A stretch of 33,786 nt of DNA from an uncultured Prochlorococcus sp. (GTDB lineage: Bacteria; Cyanobacteriota; Cyanobacteriia; PCC-6307; Cyanobiaceae). Both the position numbers and the translations under genes were made by a program. This document shows, one piece after another, positions 8,995 through 17,366 of this stretch (position 1 is its first letter; every line of letters starts with the position of its first letter). A model generated the notes under the pieces. That model was not told the DNA's origin. It saw only the letters and a program-made list of their open reading frames with translations, and searched no databases. Where the stretch lies: positions 1 through 33,786 of the forward strand of contig CACLGU010000016.1 of NCBI GenBank assembly GCA_902606505.1, given 5' to 3'.

Positions 8995-9450
8995 ATGGCT
9001 AAAAGAGTACAAGTCGCATTAACTGAATCAATCGCATCACTAGGTAAAGAGGGAGATCTAGTTGAAGTAGCACCTGGATACGCAAGAAATTTTCTATTAC
9101 CTTATGGCAAGGCAATGAATGTAACACCAGCAGTCCTTAAACAAATTGAAAGGAAGAAAGAAAAAGAAAAAATCGCTGCTGATAAATTAAAGCAAGAAGC
9201 TTTAGATTTCCAAACTGCATTATCTACAATAGGTAGGTTCAATATCAAAAAACAGGTTGGAGAAGATGGAGTCCTTTTTGGAACGGTTACCAATGGGGAT
9301 GTTGCAGAAGCAATAGAAGCGGCAACTAAAAAAGAAATTGATAGAAGAAACATTACTGTTCCTGATATTCATAATTTAGGTGCCTTTACTGCAAAAATAA
9401 AATTACATCCAGAAGTAAATGCAGAAGTAAATATTGAAGTAACAAGTTAA
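8995..9450 (+). CDS. rplI: 50S ribosomal protein L9
   Basis: Ribosomal protein L9 of the large subunit, binding 23S rRNA near the L1 region. I start it at the ATG at 8995 ([20 protein letters not shown], 151 residues), because an upstream TTG at 8980 would add five residues not found in the family. The N-terminal domain carries the L9 signature [21 protein letters not shown], followed by the long charged connecting helix ([18 protein letters not shown]) and the C-terminal domain. It precedes dnaB, a gene order (rplI-dnaB) common in many bacteria. No Shine-Dalgarno sequence is seen. Confidence 0.97.
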   Translation: MAKRVQVALTESIASLGKEGDLVEVAPGYARNFLLPYGKAMNVTPAVLKQIERKKEKEKIAADKLKQEALDFQTALSTIGRFNIKKQVGEDGVLFGTVTNGDVAEAIEAATKKEIDRRNITVPDIHNLGAFTAKIKLHPEVNAEVNIEVTS

Positions 9451-9508
9451 TCAATTTGTTGCATTATTTTGAAAAGTAGCCAGAGTATATATCTAAGCAA
9501 TTAAAGAT

Positions 9509-10891
9509 ATGGTTTCCGTACCTTTTCCAAATAATGGGCAAAATAAAAATTTTAAAAAGGACTTTAATAGTGAAAATGCTGGATTAGTTCCTCCTCAAAA
9601 TGTTCAAGCAGAGGAAGCAGTTCTTGGAGGCATACTTCTTGATCCAGATGCGATCGGAAGAATTGCAGACTTAATTAAACCTGAAGCTTTTTATATAAAT
9701 GCCCATCAAGAGATTTATAGAACAGCATTAATGTTGCATACCCAGGGTAAACCAACTGATTTAACATCCATGAGTGCTTGGTTAGCAGATAATGGATCAC
9801 TAGAAAAAATTGGAGGAAACAGCAAACTAGTAGAACTAGTTGAAAATGTTTCCTCTACAGCTTCCATAGAACAAGTTGCTAATTTAATTAACGACAAATT
9901 CCTGAGAAGGCAACTTATCAGATCTGGCAATGAAGTGGTTCAACTAGGTTTTGATCAAACTCAAGATACTAATGAAGTTCTAGATAAAGCAGAGCAAAAA
10001 ATATTTGAAATAAGTCAAGAAAAACCTTCAAAAGGTCTTACTCAAGCAGCTGAAATCCTTACAAGTACTTTCAATGAAATAGAGTCAAGATCATTAGGTA
10101 CTTCAGTAGCTGGAATTCCTGTAAATTTTTACGATCTTGATGCGATGACTCAAGGTTTTCAAAGAAGTGATTTAATAATTGTTGCTGGAAGACCATCAAT
10201 GGGAAAAACTTCAATAGTTCTTAATCTGGCTAAAAATGTTGCACAATCTCAAGATTTACCTGTGTGTGTATTTAGCCTTGAAATGAGTAAGGAACAGTTG
10301 ACATATAGATTACTTTCCATGGAAGTTGGAATCGAGAGTGGCAGGCTTAGAACAGGAAGATTACAGCAAGATGAATGGCCATTACTAGGAGAAGGTATCA
10401 ATTCATTAGGTCAATTACCAATATTTATAGATGACAAGCCTAACTTAAGTGTTTTAGAGATGAGATCTCTGTGCAGAAGATTAATAGCTGAACAAAAAAA
10501 AGAACTTGGATTAATTGTGATTGATTACCTCCAGTTGATGGAGGGATCAACCCCTGATAATAGAGTGCAAGAACTTTCACGAATAACAAGAGGTCTTAAA
10601 AGCATGGCCAGAGAATTAAAAGTACCAGTAGTAGCGTTATCTCAGCTTAGTAGAGGGGTAGAGTCTAGAACAAACAAAAGACCAATGTTAAGCGATCTAA
10701 GAGAATCAGGATCTATTGAACAAGACGCAGATTTAGTATTAATGATTTATAGAGATGAATACTATAATCCAGAGACTGAAGATAGAGGAATTACAGAAAT
10801 CATTGTCACTAAACATAGAAATGGACCCGTAGGAACTGTTAAATTATTATTTGAACCTCAATTTACGAGATTTAGGAATTTAGCTAATTAA
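9509..10891 (+). CDS. dnaB: Replicative DNA helicase DnaB
   Basis: Hexameric 5'-3' helicase that unwinds DNA at the replication fork and interacts with primase. The 460-residue protein has the DnaB N-terminal domain (PPQNVQAEEAVLGGILLDPDAI at 28-49), then the RecA-like ATPase with Walker A GRPSMGKT at 227-234, FSLEMSKEQL, the Walker B strand LIVIDYLQLM and SQLSRGVESR near the C-terminus. No intein interrupts the Walker A or Walker B sites, in contrast to some cyanobacterial DnaB proteins. It lies 58 bases after rplI, and mnmG begins 12 bases after its stop, which suggests co-transcription. Confidence 0.97.
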   Translation: MVSVPFPNNGQNKNFKKDFNSENAGLVPPQNVQAEEAVLGGILLDPDAIGRIADLIKPEAFYINAHQEIYRTALMLHTQGKPTDLTSMSAWLADNGSLEKIGGNSKLVELVENVSSTASIEQVANLINDKFLRRQLIRSGNEVVQLGFDQTQDTNEVLDKAEQKIFEISQEKPSKGLTQAAEILTSTFNEIESRSLGTSVAGIPVNFYDLDAMTQGFQRSDLIIVAGRPSMGKTSIVLNLAKNVAQSQDLPVCVFSLEMSKEQLTYRLLSMEVGIESGRLRTGRLQQDEWPLLGEGINSLGQLPIFIDDKPNLSVLEMRSLCRRLIAEQKKELGLIVIDYLQLMEGSTPDNRVQELSRITRGLKSMARELKVPVVALSQLSRGVESRTNKRPMLSDLRESGSIEQDADLVLMIYRDEYYNPETEDRGITEIIVTKHRNGPVGTVKLLFEPQFTRFRNLAN

Positions 10892-10903
10892 ATCAATCCT
10901 AAA

Positions 10904-12871
10904 ATGCCAGATCATCACTCCACAAATGAATCTTTTGACATCATCGTTATTGGAGGAGGACATGCAGGATGCGAAGCAGCTATAACAACAGCAAAATTAG
11001 GATTTTCTACAGCCTTATTTACAATCAATTTAGATAGGATTGCCTGGCAACCTTGCAACCCTGCAGTTGGCGGGCCGGCAAAAAGTCAGTTAGTACATGA
11101 AGTTGATGCATTAGGTGGAATTATTGGCAAATTAGCTGATGAGACAGCTATACAAAAAAGAATATTAAATGCAAGTAGAGGCCCAGCTGTATGGGCATTA
11201 AGAGCTCAAACAGATAAAAGAGAATACTCAAAAAAGATGATTGAAATACTACAAAATACAGATAATTTATCTTTAAAAGAAGCAATGATTACTGAACTGG
11301 ATATTGCAAAAACTGAAGAAATTGGATTGAACTCAAAAAAAATCGTAAAAAAAAGAATAAAGGGTGTAAAGACTTTCTTTGGTAGTTATTATTCAGCAAG
11401 ATCAGTTATCATCACAGCTGGTACTTTCTTAGAAGGAAGAATATGGATAGGAAATAAATCAATGTCAGCTGGTAGATCGGGCGAACAAGCAGCAAAAGGT
11501 CTTACTCAAAATTTACATGAAATTGGTATCAAAACAGAACGTTTAAAAACAGGAACTCCAGCAAGAGTTGATAAAAGAAGTATCATTTTTGATGAATTAG
11601 ATATTCAACCAAGTACTGCAGCAGATAAATATTTTTCGTTTGATCCAGATATCAAAAATAATATGCCCCAAGTTAGTTGTCATATCACAAGAACAACTAC
11701 CAAAACACATCAACTAATTCGAGACAATTTACATTTAACTCCCATTTACGGCGGTTTTATTGATAGTAAGGGGCCAAGATATTGTCCATCAATTGAAGAT
11801 AAAATCGTTAAATTTGCTGATAAAGAATCACATCAAATTTTCTTAGAACCAGAAGGAATTAATACTCCTGAAATATATGTTCAAGGATTCTCTACAGGTT
11901 TACCTGAAAATATTCAATTAGAACTTCTAAGGACCTTACCTGGATTAAATGAATGTAAAATGTTGCGACCAGCTTATGCTGTCGAATATGACTATATACC
12001 TGCAACACAACTCCAGACATCACTCGAAACGAAAGAAATTGAATATTTATTTAGCGCTGGACAAATTAATGGAACTACTGGTTATGAAGAAGCAGCAGCA
12101 CAAGGATTAGTAGCCGGAGTCAATGCGACAAGAAAACTTAATAAAAAAGATCCAATAATCTTCACTAGAGAAAGCAGCTATATAGGAACAATGATCAATG
12201 ATTTAATTACCAAAGATCTCAAAGAACCATATAGAGTTCTTACTAGTAGGAGCGAATACAGGTTGACCCTTAGAGGAGATAATGCAGATAGGCGATTAAC
12301 CCCATTAGGTTATGAAATAGGGCTAATTGATCAGAAAAGATGGTCGATCTATCAAGAAAAAATGAAACTCCTTGAAGAAGAGAAATTAAGATTAAAAAAC
12401 ACTCGTTTAAAAAACACGGATGAAATAGCAAAAAAACTAGAATTAGCCACGGGATCAAAAATCAAAGGCTCAACAACTTTGAAAGAACTCTTAAAAAGGC
12501 CAAACTTTCATTATTCAGATTTAATTAAATATAATTTGACTGAAAAAAATATAGCTTCTTCAATACAAGAAGGTGTTGAAATAGATATTAAATACGAGGG
12601 TTATCTTAAAAGACAAAAAAACAACATTGAACAAATAAATCGTCAAAGCTGTAAATCTCTGCCTAAAGAAATAAATTACGCAAAGATAGATACATTATCT
12701 TTAGAAGCTAGAGAAAATTTGAATAAGATAAAGCCAAAAAATTTTGGTGATGCTTCAAAAATTCCTGGGGTTAGCAAAGCTGATTTAACTGCTTTACTTG
12801 TTTGGCTAAAAATAAGAGAGATAAAAAAAGATAAGGCAAATATTTTTGCTGAAAAAAAGTTATCATCTTAA
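10904..12871 (+). CDS. mnmG: tRNA uridine 5-carboxymethylaminomethyl modification enzyme
   Basis: FAD-dependent subunit that, with MnmE, installs the carboxymethylaminomethyl (or aminomethyl) group at U34 of tRNAs reading split codon boxes. The 655-residue protein has the FAD-binding [13 protein letters not shown] motif (14-26), the family signatures [22 protein letters not shown] and [11 protein letters not shown], and the late [27 protein letters not shown] and [20 protein letters not shown] blocks. The C-terminal helical domain that binds MnmE and tRNA (about 560-650) is complete. It is somewhat longer than the E. coli protein (629), with a lysine-rich insertion near residues 135-155 ([11 protein letters not shown]). 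It follows dnaB closely. Confidence 0.97.
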   Translation: MPDHHSTNESFDIIVIGGGHAGCEAAITTAKLGFSTALFTINLDRIAWQPCNPAVGGPAKSQLVHEVDALGGIIGKLADETAIQKRILNASRGPAVWALRAQTDKREYSKKMIEILQNTDNLSLKEAMITELDIAKTEEIGLNSKKIVKKRIKGVKTFFGSYYSARSVIITAGTFLEGRIWIGNKSMSAGRSGEQAAKGLTQNLHEIGIKTERLKTGTPARVDKRSIIFDELDIQPSTAADKYFSFDPDIKNNMPQVSCHITRTTTKTHQLIRDNLHLTPIYGGFIDSKGPRYCPSIEDKIVKFADKESHQIFLEPEGINTPEIYVQGFSTGLPENIQLELLRTLPGLNECKMLRPAYAVEYDYIPATQLQTSLETKEIEYLFSAGQINGTTGYEEAAAQGLVAGVNATRKLNKKDPIIFTRESSYIGTMINDLITKDLKEPYRVLTSRSEYRLTLRGDNADRRLTPLGYEIGLIDQKRWSIYQEKMKLLEEEKLRLKNTRLKNTDEIAKKLELATGSKIKGSTTLKELLKRPNFHYSDLIKYNLTEKNIASSIQEGVEIDIKYEGYLKRQKNNIEQINRQSCKSLPKEINYAKIDTLSLEARENLNKIKPKNFGDASKIPGVSKADLTALLVWLKIREIKKDKANIFAEKKLSS

Positions 12872-12881
12872 GAGCACTCGG

Positions 12882-12893
12882 TCAGAGCTCTGA
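12882..12893. repeat. 12-base perfect palindrome upstream of the chorismate lyase gene
   Basis: TCAGAGCTCTGA reads the same on both strands, 11 bases after the mnmG stop codon. It overlaps an alternative 5-bp stem AGAGC/GCTCT (12871-12875 with 12887-12891, 11-base loop). It could be an operator for a dimeric protein, or chance. The frame of the next gene is open across it, so it might also be coding. Confidence 0.35.
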
Positions 12894-12952
12894 ATAATAA
12901 ACTTTTTAACTCTCCAAAAATTTTATGGGAAGAAAATGCCTCTAATTTTTTA

Positions 12953-13495
12953 GTGAAGAATTCACTACCAAAAATATCTGGTCCATGGAAATTAATGCTA
13001 CTTGGGGATGGAAGTCCAACTAGACATCTGCAGCTTTTAACTAATCAAGAGACAAAAATTAAATTAATTTCAATGCAATTAGATCCTCTATCCACTCAAG
13101 AAGGCCCTACAGAATTGAATCAGTTAAATGGACCTTTAATTAGAAGACAAGTATGGATTAAAAACAATAATAAAAACCTAGCATGGGCTGAAAGTTGGTG
13201 GAATGCAGATCAAGTGAGTGAAAATTTAAAAGCCAAAGAAGAACCAATTTGGAAGAATTTGACACAAGACAGATCAGAATTGTTTAGAGAAGTTGATCGT
13301 ATTTCACTTGTTAATTCAAATTGGTTAGAGGATCAATTTTGTTTTAAAGGTCCATTCTGGTCAAGAAATTATAGATTTTTTCGAGACAAAAAGCCTCTAA
13401 CAATTATTAGAGAAGTATTTAATCCACATTTAGAAAGTTTATTAGGCTATTCAGGAATTAAAGAATTTATGAAACTATACTCTTCTTCTTCTTGA
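12953..13495 (+). CDS. Chorismate lyase, cyanobacterial type
   Basis: Likely chorismate pyruvate-lyase making 4-hydroxybenzoate, the ring precursor of plastoquinone in cyanobacteria. The sequence has the family's conserved blocks: GPWKLMLLGDGSPTRHLQLLT (10-30), RRQVWI, AWAESWWN, PIWKNLTQDRSELFRE and GPFWSRNYRFFRD, ending in IIREVFNP. I use the GTG at 12953 (180 residues), but the frame is open back to the mnmG stop at 12871 and the 27 upstream codons include ILWEENASNFL, which resembles the N-terminal region of related proteins; no ATG, GTG or TTG is available there. Its last 21 bases overlap the tail of the convergent gene at 13475. No experimental link is visible in this window. Confidence 0.85.
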   Translation: MKNSLPKISGPWKLMLLGDGSPTRHLQLLTNQETKIKLISMQLDPLSTQEGPTELNQLNGPLIRRQVWIKNNNKNLAWAESWWNADQVSENLKAKEEPIWKNLTQDRSELFREVDRISLVNSNWLEDQFCFKGPFWSRNYRFFRDKKPLTIIREVFNPHLESLLGYSGIKEFMKLYSSSS

Positions 13496-14038
13496 TCTGG
13501 GAAGATTTCTTGATTTTGATTGAACTTGTTGGTTTGATTGATCTCTCGAAGTATTATTCTCTTTTTCTGAAGCTCTTTGCCATCTTTCAACTTTGAAATC
13601 CATTTCATCTGGCCACTCTTCGTCCTTACTATCTTTTACATAAGGTAATTTTTTTTGCTCAGTTGTCTGTAATTTTTTTGATTGCCTTAAAGATATTGCT
13701 TCTAAAGGTCTTTTTGAGTGCTGTTTAGCAGATTCATAAGAATTTGATTCTCTGGAAAATGTCTTAATATCGCTTTTATCATCGTAAAAATCCTCATCAT
13801 TCCAATCATCATTATCTTCATCAAAAAATAAATCCACTTTTTCAGATACCCATCTTCCTACTTTTTTAACACTCTTACTTGTTATTCCTTGAAAATCAGA
13901 GTTCCTTCTTTTTCCTGGCCTAGCACCAGATACTCCATCAACAAATTGTCTACCAGTTTCGAAAATTTTATCAACCTGTTTATCAACAATATTTTTATCA
14001 AAACTATTTCTAAGATTTCTAATTCTCCTTGAATCCAT
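13475..14038 (-). CDS. Charged, probably disordered protein of unknown function
   Basis: I do not recognise a characterised family. Residues 1-70 (FETGRQFVDGVSGARPGKRR at 26-45, KVGRWVSEKVDLFFDED at 59-75) look like a folded, conserved segment with a short amphipathic helix. This is followed by a strongly acidic run at 73-90 (FDEDNDDWNDEDFYDD), a long polar low-complexity region, and an arginine-rich C-terminus (RNLPRSRRRRV). Such a layout suggests a nucleic-acid or protein-binding linker, but no catalytic motif is present. ATG at 14038 is well placed. The gene is convergent with, and overlaps by 21 bases, the chorismate lyase gene. It lies 84 bases from the SprT-like gene on the same strand. 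Confidence 0.8.
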   Translation of the reverse strand: MDSRRIRNLRNSFDKNIVDKQVDKIFETGRQFVDGVSGARPGKRRNSDFQGITSKSVKKVGRWVSEKVDLFFDEDNDDWNDEDFYDDKSDIKTFSRESNSYESAKQHSKRPLEAISLRQSKKLQTTEQKKLPYVKDSKDEEWPDEMDFKVERWQRASEKENNTSRDQSNQQVQSKSRNLPRSRRRRV

Positions 14039-14122
14039 AAATTATTATGCTTTTTAAAATATAAATTACATTAAAAAAATAAATAATTCCAAATATAGAA
14101 ACAAAAGCACATGTTAGTATTT

Positions 14123-14650
14123 TTAATCAAACAAAATTAAGCACTTTTTATTCCATGATCCATTAAAGAAATTTATACAACATTTTTTACAGGCAATATT
14201 CTTTATCCTTTTCCTGTAGAAAAATTTCTGACCACAATTTTGGCAAGTTCCTATGTATTTTAATTCTCTCCTTTCAATAGGAAATGAGTGCCTCACTGAA
14301 ATTTGAAAATTCTTCTCTTTCTCATTAATTTTATTCATCTTTTCTAAGAAATTTGGACCATGTATCTCATTTTTTTTTAATATCCTATCTACCCATGCAT
14401 GAATCATCTCATGACATAAAGTACTGTTTATTTCACTAGTAGATAATTTACTCAAAATAGGTTTCGATAAAATAATTTCGGAATCTACAAGTCCATTGAC
14501 TCGTTTTCTTTTATAAAAACCAGCAGTAGTTTTTAATCTATTATCACTCCATCTAACTTTTACTAAAGGTTGATTATTAACCGCTAGAGAATTTTCAAAA
14601 TATTGGCTATTAAATTTATGAAATAAGGGTAAAAGAGGAATTACAGGCAT
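14123..14650 (-). CDS. SprT-like zinc metalloprotease
   Basis: SprT/Spartan-family protein: a predicted DNA-associated zinc metalloprotease; the eukaryotic member SPRTN cleaves DNA-protein crosslinks, while the bacterial function is poorly defined. The 175-residue sequence has the active-site motif H80EMIH84 followed by a third ligand candidate H97 (NEIHGPNF), then a C-terminal zinc ribbon C136QNC139 ... C154KKC157. The HEMIHAW form is characteristic of SprT rather than of the M48 or UPF0054 proteins. It is divergent from the membrane-anchored protein and DNA ligase pair, with an 85-base shared upstream region. No signal peptide, so cytoplasmic. Confidence 0.88.
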   Translation of the reverse strand: MPVIPLLPLFHKFNSQYFENSLAVNNQPLVKVRWSDNRLKTTAGFYKRKRVNGLVDSEIILSKPILSKLSTSEINSTLCHEMIHAWVDRILKKNEIHGPNFLEKMNKINEKEKNFQISVRHSFPIERRELKYIGTCQNCGQKFFYRKRIKNIACKKCCINFFNGSWNKKCLILFD

Positions 14651-14735
14651 TATGGTTTAAAATTAGTATTATTTTGACAAAAAAAGCCATCAAAAACGAT
14701 TTCTTTTCTTAAAGTAATAAAAAACTTAAATCAAC

Positions 14736-15155
14736 ATGGATGCAACACTAGTTAAAGATATCGGAATTAAAGCATTATTAATTGGCGGTGCTGTACTAGT
14801 TTCTTTTTGGACTTTTAATGCAGTCAAATTAGTTATAAGCGCCAGAGGAATTAATCCATTAGTAAGAAAGTTTTTTGATCAAATAGCTGCTGGCAGAATT
14901 GATGCAGCTTACGGTTTGACTACAAAAACTTATAAAACTCATGTTAAGCGCCAAGACTTTCTTAAATTTTTAGCTAGTTTAAACCTCAATAAATACAGAA
15001 ATTTAAAATCAGGAAGACCTAGAGTTCAAGAAGATCAAATCATAATAACTTTGAATTTAAAATCAGAAGATAAACAAGATGAGCTTCCCTTAGATTTTAC
15101 TTTCGCAAAAACTGACAATGATTGGAAAATAGACAGAATAGCAAAAGTGAATTAA
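14736..15155 (+). CDS. Membrane-anchored NTF2-like / DUF4864-like protein
   Basis: A 139-residue protein that I cannot name precisely. It has one N-terminal transmembrane segment (about 10-32, GIKALLIGGAVLVSFWTFNAV) and then a soluble domain: NPLVRKFFDQIAAGRIDAAYGLTTKTYKTHVKRQDFLKFLAS, followed by beta strands ending in PLDFTFAKTDNDWKIDRI. The pattern helix, A-G-R-I-D-A-A-Y, strands and W-K-I resembles small NTF2-fold domains of lipoprotein-like proteins. No catalytic motif is visible. The start ATG is clear. The next gene, a DNA ligase, begins nine bases after its stop, so the two are very probably co-transcribed. Confidence 0.8.
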   Translation: MDATLVKDIGIKALLIGGAVLVSFWTFNAVKLVISARGINPLVRKFFDQIAAGRIDAAYGLTTKTYKTHVKRQDFLKFLASLNLNKYRNLKSGRPRVQEDQIIITLNLKSEDKQDELPLDFTFAKTDNDWKIDRIAKVN

Positions 15156-15164
15156 TAATTTCTT

Positions 15165-16493
15165 GTGAGGCAAAAAGAATTGTTTAAAGAAGAGATAATA
15201 CATCAATTAGAATTACACCCAAGTAGATTAGATAAAGAAAAAATCATTTCAGATTCAATGGAACAAGGTCTAGATGATTTTTTTGAGGGAATTCGTATGG
15301 CACTTGATCCATTGGTAACTTTTGGTGTAAAAAATGTTCCTGAAAAAAAGAATGAAAAAAGTCAAAATTTTTTATGGAATGATTTTAGGGAATTAGCAAA
15401 TAAGCTTATTCAAAGAGAACTTACTGGTCACGCTGCTCGAGATGCAATTATTACGGCTATGGAATCTGCCACAAAAGAAGAGTGGAATGGATTTTATCGA
15501 CGAGTTTTAATTAAAGATCTTAGATGTGGTGTATCTGAAAAAACAATCAACAAGATAGCCAAGAAATTTCCCAAATATGCGATTCCAATTTTTTCTTGTC
15601 CTTTAGCTCATGACAGTGCAAATCATGAAAAAAAAATGATAGGAAAAAAGCAAATTGAAATCAAATTAGATGGTGTGCGCGTCTTAACTATTATTAGACA
15701 AAATAAAGTAGAAATGTTTTCTCGTAATGGAAAACAATTCCATAATTTTGGTCATATTATCTCAGAAATAGAAAACGTCTTAAAAGAAGATCCTGAACCT
15801 CATGACTTAGTACTAGATGGTGAAGTAATGAGCGCTAACTTTCAGGATTTAATGAAACAGGTACATAGAAAAGATGGCAAAGAAACCAAAGACGCAGTTC
15901 TCCACCTATTTGACTTATGTCCCCTTGAAAACTTTCAACAAGGAAGATGGAACACTAGTCAAATAAAAAGAAGTTTATTAGTAAAAGAATGGGTAGCAAA
16001 ACATTCTTTGCTTTTAAACCATATACAAACACTTGAATGGGAAAATGTAGATCTCGACACTATTGAAGGACAAAAAAGATTTGTAGAGCTGAATAAATCT
16101 GCTGTGGAAGGTGGGTATGAAGGAGTAATGATTAAAGATCCTGATGCTATGTATGAATGTAAAAGAACACACAGTTGGTTAAAAGCAAAACCTTTCATTG
16201 AGGTCACTTTAAAAGTTGTATCAGTTGAGGAAGGTACAGGACGCAACAAAGGGAGACTGGGAGCAATCCTGGTAGAAGGAGAAGATGATGGTTATGAATA
16301 CAGTCTTAGTTGCGGAAGCGGATTTAGTGATATTCAACGTGAAGAATATTGGTCAAAACGTAATCATCTCGTTGGTCAACTTGTAGAAATCAGAGCTGAT
16401 GCAAAAACGAAGTCAAAGGATGCAGTGGCTTTTAGTCTTAGGTTTCCTAGATTTAAATGCTTTAGAGGATTTAAAGCTGGAGAAAAAGTTTAA
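15165..16493 (+). CDS. ATP-dependent DNA ligase, T4-like architecture
   Basis: Seals nicks in duplex DNA through a ligase-AMP intermediate. Starts at GTG 15165, since stop codons lie immediately upstream. The 442-residue protein has an N-terminal helical DNA-binding domain (about 20-140) containing QRELTGHAARDAII and VLIKDLRCGVSEKTINK, closely resembling T4 ligase, then the nucleotidyltransferase domain with motif I K167LDGVR172, Ia SRNGK (186-190), III LDGEV (217-221), IV EGVMIKDP (319-326) and V WLKAKP (338-343), and a C-terminal OB fold. All catalytic motifs are intact. Bacteria use NAD-dependent LigA for replication, so this is an extra ligase, probably for repair. It follows the membrane-anchored gene and is divergent from the SprT-like protease. 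Confidence 0.92.
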   Translation: MRQKELFKEEIIHQLELHPSRLDKEKIISDSMEQGLDDFFEGIRMALDPLVTFGVKNVPEKKNEKSQNFLWNDFRELANKLIQRELTGHAARDAIITAMESATKEEWNGFYRRVLIKDLRCGVSEKTINKIAKKFPKYAIPIFSCPLAHDSANHEKKMIGKKQIEIKLDGVRVLTIIRQNKVEMFSRNGKQFHNFGHIISEIENVLKEDPEPHDLVLDGEVMSANFQDLMKQVHRKDGKETKDAVLHLFDLCPLENFQQGRWNTSQIKRSLLVKEWVAKHSLLLNHIQTLEWENVDLDTIEGQKRFVELNKSAVEGGYEGVMIKDPDAMYECKRTHSWLKAKPFIEVTLKVVSVEEGTGRNKGRLGAILVEGEDDGYEYSLSCGSGFSDIQREEYWSKRNHLVGQLVEIRADAKTKSKDAVAFSLRFPRFKCFRGFKAGEKV

Positions 16494-16563
16494 ATTTCAA
16501 AAAATAATATTCAACAAAGTAGTCAAAGAAAAATGTGGTTTTTAAATAAAAAAAATAAAAATC

Positions 16564-16592
16564 TTGACTATAAAATATAAGAATAATTATCA
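16564..16592 (+). promoter_or_regulatory. Possible promoter of the 50-residue gene
   Basis: TTGACT at 16564 lies 14-17 bases before AT-rich candidates for a -10 element (TAATTAT at 16584-16590). The leader to the ATG at 16611 would be about 15 bases. The -10 match is poor, so this is tentative. Confidence 0.3.
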
Positions 16593-16610
16593 GGACTTTT
16601 TGAGAGACTT

Positions 16611-16763
16611 ATGACTAAGAAAACAGTTTTTAACTTCATAAAAACACCTTGTGGACAGGCGAAATATATAGAATTAGAAGCCAACAAAACTTTACTAGGT
16701 AAATTAAGGCTTTTGTGGTTTATCTTAATTGCATCAATAAGAGATTGGAATATTAAAGAGTAA
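16611..16763 (+). CDS. Small hypothetical protein, 50 residues
   Basis: Translates as MTKKTVFNFIKTPCGQAKYI (1-20), then a hydrophobic segment LRLLWFILIASI near 32-43, ending in RDWNIKE. It is probably a peripheral or single-pass membrane miniprotein with a basic N-terminus and one cysteine (C14). The ATG is 117 bases after the DNA ligase stop and is preceded by a TTGACT. Its stop lies four bases from the convergent TVP38-like gene, the kind of packing seen for real genes here. I recognise no function. It has no overlap with a longer frame. Confidence 0.6.
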   Translation: MTKKTVFNFIKTPCGQAKYIELEANKTLLGKLRLLWFILIASIRDWNIKE

Positions 16764-16767
16764 ATTC

Positions 16768-17364
16768 TTAAGATTTTTCAAAATATTCTCTGGAGTATTT
16801 AGCTGAGAAATATACAACTAAAAAAGTTGAAATAATTCCAATGCTAGTAATATATAAATTATTTGGTGATTGCACATTTTTTAACTCCTGAATACTTTTT
16901 GCCAAACTACCTATTGAACAATAAAGAAAAGTTCCTGGAATTATTCCAAGAAGACCAAGAGCGAAATCTCTAAATTTAACATTATTCAAACCATAAAAAT
17001 AATTAAGAATACTGAATGGAAATATCGGAGATAATCTCGCTAAAAAAATTAATTTAAGTCCGCCTTTTTCTACTACTTTTTCCATGACACTTAATTTTGG
17101 ATAACGGCTAAAAAGATTTTTTAGCTTTTTTGCAAAAAAACTTTTTGATACAAAAAAAGCAACTGATGCTCCTATGGAAGCGGAAATGAAAACAATAATT
17201 GATCCTAAATATGAGCCATATAAAAAACCTGATAATAAAGATAACCAAGAGGCTGGAAGTATTAATAAAACAATTAAAATATAAATACAAACAAACGAAA
17301 GGATCCCAAAACCAGTATTAAAAAAAAAAGATAAATTATAAATATTTTCAAGAAATATATTCAT
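16768..17364 (-). CDS. TVP38/TMEM64 (DedA-like, VTT domain) membrane protein
   Basis: Integral membrane protein of the SNARE-associated/VTT-domain group, related to DedA flippase-like proteins; exact substrate unknown. I start at ATG 17364 (198 residues); a TTG six bases upstream would add two residues and overlap the valS stop. Several hydrophobic segments are visible (about 20-45, 52-70, 125-150, 165-190). The VTT signature is present: LPASWLSLLSGFLYGSYLG followed by RLSPIFPFSILNYFYGL, with the conserved Arg and Pro in the R-L-S-P-I-F-P-F segment. It lies two bases after the valS stop, so is probably translated from the valS transcript. Confidence 0.88.
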   Translation of the reverse strand: MNIFLENIYNLSFFFNTGFGILSFVCIYILIVLLILPASWLSLLSGFLYGSYLGSIIVFISASIGASVAFFVSKSFFAKKLKNLFSRYPKLSVMEKVVEKGGLKLIFLARLSPIFPFSILNYFYGLNNVKFRDFALGLLGIIPGTFLYCSIGSLAKSIQELKNVQSPNNLYITSIGIISTFLVVYFSAKYSREYFEKS

Positions 17365-17366
17365 TC

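Noticed and set aside
14651..14735. LexA-type SOS box between the SprT-like and membrane-protein genes
   Set aside because: No copy of the cyanobacterial LexA consensus could be found by eye, only loose AT-rich matches.
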